In this document: one piece after another, positions 5,739-8,996 of the stretch
How positions within the stretch are numbered: position 1 is the stretch's first letter
How the letters are laid out: every line of letters begins with the position of its first letter
NCBI GenBank assembly: GCA_034428635.1
Contig: DAOUHR010000054.1
Span: forward strand, 1-8,996
Origin: Bin22 sp034428635
Lineage (GTDB): Bacteria; Chloroflexota; Dehalococcoidia; Lucifugimonadales; UBA3495
Length of the DNA stretch: 8,996 nt
Direction of reading: 5' to 3'
Program-made: the position numbers and the translations under genes
Notes under the pieces: model-generated
The model's input: the letters and a program-made list of their open reading frames with translations, nothing else
Database searches by the model: none
What the model was told of the DNA's origin: nothing

Positions 5739-6187
5739 GACTGGGCAAGCATGGATGGACAGGATAGACAGGATGGAGTGTGATAATCTACACCCACCCC
5801 TTCTGTCTGTTCATGGTTCCTGAACCAAAAGATGTATGGCGGGTGGACTTCGTCTGTGCCAACTGGTTCGAGTTGTTCCGTCACCAGGTTCACCCGGAAT
5901 CGAAGGTTTTGTAGCAGTTCATAGCCAATCAGTGGAATAGGAGTTGCGATGATTGTGGCACTGAACCCCCGGCCTAGCACTCTTCCAAATGCGTTATAGC
6001 TGTCCCGCGCCACTACCCCTGCAGCGGTATTGAACTCCATCCATCCGCCAGGTATCCGGATCAGACCCAAGTCACGTATGTCTTCCTCCGGTAACCCAAC
6101 AAAGGTTGACCCGGTGTCCACCAGGAAAGTGAACTCCCGCTCGGCCCGCGGGCCAATGATGACCGCGTTTACTTCGGTTCGTCCCAA
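5597..6187 (-). CDS. Retropepsin-like (clan AA) aspartic protease with an atypical C-terminal tail
   Basis: Residues 1-120 match the small bacterial retropepsin-like family: a short N-terminal strand, FLVDTGSTFVGLP with the catalytic Asp24-Thr-Gly, and PLIGYELLQNLRFRVN (85-100), which matches the family's glycine-containing hydrophobic block near the C-terminus, then LEPV. Such proteins act as homodimers with one Asp per subunit. The start is TTG at 6187-6185, preceded on the - strand by GGAGAGG about 4 bases away, and the family N-terminus fits it. The predicted 196 residues are longer than the usual 110-130. From about 121 onward nothing resembles the family, and residues 150-196 are encoded antisense to the crotonase gene. 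A lost stop or a frameshift near 5750-5830 is a likely reason. Confidence 0.7.
   Translation of the reverse strand: MGRTEVNAVIIGPRAEREFTFLVDTGSTFVGLPEEDIRDLGLIRIPGGWMEFNTAAGVVARDSYNAFGRVLGRGFSATIIATPIPLIGYELLQNLRFRVNLVTEQLEPVGTDEVHPPYIFWFRNHEQTEGVGVDYHTPSCLSCPSMLAQSYRPCQLGFRFSAKARGPSFESSVVSSRSYIWYVSDETSWVDMFSPR
5758..5774. repeat. 9-bp-period tandem repeat
   Basis: GACAGGAT occurs at 5758-5765 and 5767-5774. Part of it (AGACAG, 5766-5771) can also pair with CTGTCT at 5803-5808 across the crotonase/aspartic-protease junction. No T-run follows on either strand. Confidence 0.5.
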
Positions 6188-6513
6188 GTATCCTCTCCAG
6201 AATCTCCCAGCGGCTAAAGTGTAGCATCGGCCGTAGCGAAAAATAACCAGTATGCCGAGGTACTTTCAGAGGCGCCGAAAAACAGGACTCGGCTGCGACA
6301 TAACCTGCGCTAAACCGGACCCCTGCCGGAGGTGAAAACGCAGACAATGAAGACCGTAGACGCCGGAAGCGAGTCTTCTACCCACAGGGCCACTAGCCCG
6401 AATCGCTGCACCCTCAAGCATCAGGGATACGCTGTTCCCTGATGGTGCATCATATACATTCCAGCTCCCAACCGATACACTTCGGGAAGCCGGAATTGCC
6501 TTGAGGTGAAGCC
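6188..6513. other. Divergent intergenic region between the protease and small membrane protein genes
   Basis: No gene is supported in these 326 bases. It must hold the - strand promoter of the protease and the + strand promoter of the small membrane protein. I see no strong -35/-10 pair for either; a TATGAT-like element on the - strand at 6449-6454 is weak. A 9-bp hairpin lies at 6419-6444. The open frame crossing it on the - strand has no recognisable family match. Confidence 0.5.
6419..6444. repeat. 9-bp perfect inverted repeat with 8-base loop
   Basis: CATCAGGGA 6419-6427 pairs with TCCCTGATG 6436-6444 over TACGCTGT. An outer pair, TGCACC 6407-6412 with GGTGCA 6444-6449, overlaps it by one base and could extend or compete with the stem. 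There is no U-run. It sits about 70 bases before the small membrane protein gene. Confidence 0.55.
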
Positions 6514-6750
6514 ATGGATATGCCACCGATAGCACCGCTGCCGCCAAACGATCCCAGGTTCTACAAGCCAGAGTTTGAACATCGCAAAGATGCGAAACAT
6601 AGGGGCACCATAGTCTCCGATGGCATTCTCTCCGATCTTGTGGTTTCACTGGGGCTCTTGTTCACTTTCCTGTTCCGCCTGGTTACGCTGCCCATACGGG
6701 TTCCGGTTCGCTTGTGGGTCCGGCACCGGGCGAAGAACGCCACCCGGTAA
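6514..6750 (+). CDS. Small single-pass membrane protein, unknown function
   Basis: I do not recognise this 78-residue protein. It has a Pro-rich, charged N-terminus (1-36), one hydrophobic segment at about 39-60 (LSDLVVSLGLLFTFLFRLVTLP) and a strongly basic C-terminus (R62, R66, R70, R72, K74, R78), suggesting a bitopic protein with the tail in the cytoplasm. GAGG lies 7 bases before the ATG, a good ribosome-binding site that supports a real gene. A second ATG at 6520 is possible. The alpha/beta hydrolase gene follows on the same strand after about 110 bases, so co-transcription is possible but not shown. Confidence 0.6.
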   Translation: MDMPPIAPLPPNDPRFYKPEFEHRKDAKHRGTIVSDGILSDLVVSLGLLFTFLFRLVTLPIRVPVRLWVRHRAKNATR

Positions 6751-6860
6751 AGGCTCCGCAAATGTTTCCACCCAGGCCAATCTGCCTGTGTGGTAGACTG
6801 GCCAGCAACGGTACAAGCCATACTTCAGGCTGAACACAATTGAAGACGGAGGAAAATGCC

Positions 6861-7700
6861 ATGACTACGCAGGTACAACCCCAAAGCAAGACTGTATCCG
6901 CCAACGGGCACACCCTGCATTACCTGGACTGGGGCAATGTGGGCAAGCCCGTTGCGCTGCTGGTGCACGGGCTTCGCGGCCACGCCCATTCCTGGGACGA
7001 TGTTTCGGCGGCCCTGTGCGACGACTTCCAGGTGCTGGCTCTGGACCAGCGGGGCCGGGGCGACAGCGACTGGGCCAAGGACGGCGACTACACCACCAAC
7101 GCCTACGTGGCTGACCTGGCCGGTTTCTGCGAGGCCCTGGGCTTGGACAAGTTCGTCCTGGTGGGCCACTCCATGGGCGGGCGCAACAGCATGGCCTTCG
7201 GGGGTAAGTACCCCGAAAAGCTGAAGAAGCTGGTCATAGTGGACGTAGGACCGGCGCTGGACAGCCGGGGCAGCAACCGCATCTCCGAAGAAATCCGCAA
7301 TGTACCCGAAGAGTTCGACTCCTTCGAGGATGTCTTCAACTACCAGAACGCCCAGAACCGCTTCGCCTCTGAGGAGGTAATGCGGCGTCGGGTGCAATAC
7401 TCCACCAGGGAACTCCCCAACGGGAAGATCGGCTGGAAGTACGATACTCTCATTCGGGAGCAGCGGCGTAACAACACGGTGCCACCCTCGGACGACCTGT
7501 GGCCCTCGCTGCCCAACATCACCTGCCCCACCCTCATCATCCGGGGCGTTCATACCGACATCCTGGCCGCCGACGTGGCGGACAGGATGCTGGAGACCCT
7601 TCCGGACTCGCGGATCGTGGAGATTGAGCAGGCAGGCCACATGGTGTTTGAGGACAATCCACCGGAATTCATCACGGCAATCAAGGGGTTCCTGGGTTAA
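6861..7700 (+). CDS. Alpha/beta-fold hydrolase
   Basis: The 279 residues make a full cytoplasmic alpha/beta hydrolase. The oxyanion motif is LLVHGLRGHAHSW (33-45), the nucleophile elbow is GHSMGG with Ser104, the acid is probably Asp233 in RGVHTD, and the base is His260 in AGHMVFEDNP. A cap region of about 70 residues (140-215) is rich in charged residues. The family includes esterases, C-C bond hydrolases, epoxide hydrolases and haloperoxidase-like enzymes. Ser as nucleophile rules out dehalogenase- or epoxide-hydrolase-type Asp chemistry, but the substrate is unknown. The start at ATG 6861 is chosen over an in-frame TTG at 6840 because GGAGG (6848-6852) lies 8 bases before it. A strong intrinsic terminator follows at 7747-7781. 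Confidence 0.9.
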   Translation: MTTQVQPQSKTVSANGHTLHYLDWGNVGKPVALLVHGLRGHAHSWDDVSAALCDDFQVLALDQRGRGDSDWAKDGDYTTNAYVADLAGFCEALGLDKFVLVGHSMGGRNSMAFGGKYPEKLKKLVIVDVGPALDSRGSNRISEEIRNVPEEFDSFEDVFNYQNAQNRFASEEVMRRRVQYSTRELPNGKIGWKYDTLIREQRRNNTVPPSDDLWPSLPNITCPTLIIRGVHTDILAADVADRMLETLPDSRIVEIEQAGHMVFEDNPPEFITAIKGFLG

Positions 7701-7715
7701 GTCCTTGTATATCGC

Positions 7716-7747
7716 TTGACAAGGTAGCTGGTATCTGACGCTACAAT
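7716..7747 (+). promoter_or_regulatory. Possible promoter upstream of the ppcA leader
   Basis: A perfect TTGACA (7716-7721) is followed by TACAAT (7742-7747, 5 of 6 bases). The spacer is 20 bp, longer than the normal 16-18, which weakens the call. It would start transcription within the palindrome that follows. Confidence 0.3.
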
Positions 7748-7781
7748 AGGAGTGGGAAATATTTCCCACTCCTACTTTTTT
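7747..7781 (+). terminator. Intrinsic terminator: 28-bp perfect palindrome plus six T
   Basis: Bases 7747-7774 form a perfect palindrome centred on AT at 7760/7761, with arms GGAGTGGGAAAT and ATTTCCCACTCC extended by TA on the outside. It is followed by C and TTTTTT at 7776-7781. As RNA this is a strong GC-containing hairpin with a U-run, the classical intrinsic terminator, 46 bases after the alpha/beta hydrolase stop. There is no matching T-run on the other strand, so it acts in the + direction. It is also only 20 bases before the ppcA start. Confidence 0.85.
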
Positions 7782-7801
7782 CACCGCATTCGAGGCTGAC
7801 C

Positions 7802-8996
7802 ATGTTTTTCGTACCCAAGGTTATGAGCACCCAGCACCCGGACAACGCCACTCCGTCGCCCTTTGCCGACGAGGCCGGGGTCATCCGGGGCGACGGGGAA
7901 GTGCAGGAGGCCGCCGAAATTTTCGCGCTGGGCTGCAACGAGCAGATGTGGGACTCGGAGGGCAAGGAGGCGGACAACCAGGTGGTCCGCAAGCTGCTTA
8001 CCGGCTACCCCGAGTTTTTCCAGGAACAGCGCCGCCTGGGCAGAGACGTGGTGCTCACGCTGCGGGTGCCCAACCCGGGCATTGAGCGGGACATGCGCAA
8101 GTCCATGGTGGAAGCGCTCCAGAGCGTCCCCTCGGCGTGCGATATGGCCAGGAACTTCTACGGGGACGGGGACGACGACACCGCGCCCATCCAGGAAGTA
8201 ATTCTTCCCTTCACTACCTCGGCGGAGGAACTGGCCCTGGTGGAGGCCTACTACCGCCGTGTCATTGTGGGACAGGAGGCCCATACCCTGCTGGGTGACC
8301 GGCTGGTCAAGGACTGGGTAGGGGAGTTCTTCCCCAAGCAGGTGCGGGTTATTCCCCTCATCGAAGACATGGAGCACCTCTTCTACTGCGACCTTATCGT
8401 GGAGGAGTATCTCCAGGGCCGTGAACTGCCAGCCCAGCGGGTCTTCCTGGCCCGCAGCGACCCCGCCCTCAACTACGGCATCGTGGGGGCCGAGTTGATC
8501 CTTAAGGCAGGCTTGTCCCGCCTGTACGACCTGGAAAAGCGGCTGGGCATACCCCTCTATCCCATTATCGGCGCCGGTTCGGTGCCCTTCCGGGGGCACC
8601 TTACGCCGGTGAACATCGAACGGGCGTTGAAAGAGTACCCCAGCGCCCATACATTCACCGTCCAGTCGGCCTTCAAGTACGACTACGACAAGGAGACTGT
8701 GCGCGAGGGGATAGCCCAACTGCGCGCCCACGAACGGGGAGAACCCATGCCCATCGACCAGGAACGGGCCCGGGCAATCATTGACAAGACGACTGCAGAG
8801 TACCAGTCCCAGGTGCGCCGACTGATCGGCACGATTACCGCCGCGTCCCGTCATGTGCCCAAGCGTCGGGAACGCAAGCTGCACGTCGGTCTCTTTGGCT
8901 ACGGTCGGTCCCTGGACGGAGTGGGCGACGAGGTAACGCTGCCCCGGGCTATCGGTTTCGCCGCGTCCATGTACTCCATTGGAGTGCCGCCGGAAT
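7802..8996 (+). CDS. ppcA: Phosphoenolpyruvate carboxylase, archaeal type (PpcA), 3' end missing
   Basis: The first 398 residues are present and the window ends inside the gene; the family is about 490-540 residues long. The enzyme carboxylates PEP with bicarbonate to oxaloacetate, an anaplerotic step feeding the TCA cycle. Family blocks are MSTQHPDN (8-15), VRVIPLIEDM (181-190), ARSDPALNYG (217-226), PIIGAGSVPFRGH (254-266), TFTVQSAFKYDY (284-295) and LPRAIGFAASMY (380-391). These match the short archaeal-type enzyme, also known in Clostridium perfringens and some lactic acid bacteria, and not the ~900-residue bacterial PEPC. ATG 7802 gives the usual family N-terminus, and GAGG at 7792-7795 is 6 bases before it. 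There is no stop codon in frame up to the window end. The leader contains an intrinsic terminator. Confidence 0.93.
   Translation, partial: MFFVPKVMSTQHPDNATPSPFADEAGVIRGDGEVQEAAEIFALGCNEQMWDSEGKEADNQVVRKLLTGYPEFFQEQRRLGRDVVLTLRVPNPGIERDMRKSMVEALQSVPSACDMARNFYGDGDDDTAPIQEVILPFTTSAEELALVEAYYRRVIVGQEAHTLLGDRLVKDWVGEFFPKQVRVIPLIEDMEHLFYCDLIVEEYLQGRELPAQRVFLARSDPALNYGIVGAELILKAGLSRLYDLEKRLGIPLYPIIGAGSVPFRGHLTPVNIERALKEYPSAHTFTVQSAFKYDYDKETVREGIAQLRAHERGEPMPIDQERARAIIDKTTAEYQSQVRRLIGTITAASRHVPKRRERKLHVGLFGYGRSLDGVGDEVTLPRAIGFAASMYSIGVPPE

Noticed and set aside
6840..6860. TTG start at 6840 for the alpha/beta hydrolase
   Set aside because: The GGAGG at 6848-6852 is placed for ATG 6861 and would lie inside the longer reading frame.
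6825..7784. Long - strand ORFs opposite the alpha/beta hydrolase and ppcA (also 7781-8884)
   Set aside because: Antisense shadows of well-conserved enzymes; their His/Val/Gly-rich translations match no family.

Overview
This looks like a chromosomal stretch of a bacterium that is not closely related to a common model organism. It carries bacterial octanoyltransferase (LipB), sigma70-like promoter hexamers, Shine-Dalgarno sites and an intrinsic terminator. The metabolic genes are GC-rich. The mix of a soil/marine-type metabolic gene set, a retropepsin-like protease and an archaeal-type phosphoenolpyruvate carboxylase would fit an uncultivated lineage such as Chloroflexota (Dehalococcoidia/SAR202-like). 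That placement is inference from gene content and cannot be proven here. All confident genes are on the + strand except one aspartic-protease gene at 5597-6187.

Layout. 1-443 is non-coding and rich in inverted repeats. 444-1826 encodes a membrane-anchored coiled-coil protein ending in an ER/archaeal-type signal-peptidase (S26B) fold; its base composition is visibly lower in GC than the rest. 1827-2192 is a gap with one stem-loop and a possible tiny leaderless ORF. 2193-2891 is lipB. 2892-3556 is a 665-bp gap with a dense cluster of perfect palindromes and, at its end, a near-consensus promoter. 3557-4402 (metallo-beta-lactamase fold hydrolase) and 4440-4778 (HIT protein) probably form a two-gene operon. 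4779-4961 holds a short repeat and a 20-bp palindrome. 4962-5738 is a crotonase-superfamily protein. On the opposite strand, 5597-6187 encodes a retropepsin-like protease whose unusual tail overlaps the crotonase 3' end. 6514-6750 encodes a small membrane protein, 6861-7700 an alpha/beta hydrolase ending at a strong intrinsic terminator, and 7802-8996 the first 398 residues of archaeal-type PEP carboxylase, cut by the window edge.

The genes do not form one obvious pathway. LipB supplies octanoyl groups for lipoylation of 2-oxoacid dehydrogenases. The crotonase, alpha/beta hydrolase and MBL hydrolase are generic acyl/ester chemistry genes. PEP carboxylase is anaplerotic. I see no defence system, CRISPR array, tRNA, rRNA or transposase. 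The most unusual items are the TM-coiled-coil-S26B protein with its structured upstream region, the terminator sitting between any possible promoter and the ppcA ribosome-binding site, and the palindrome cluster at 3070-3184.
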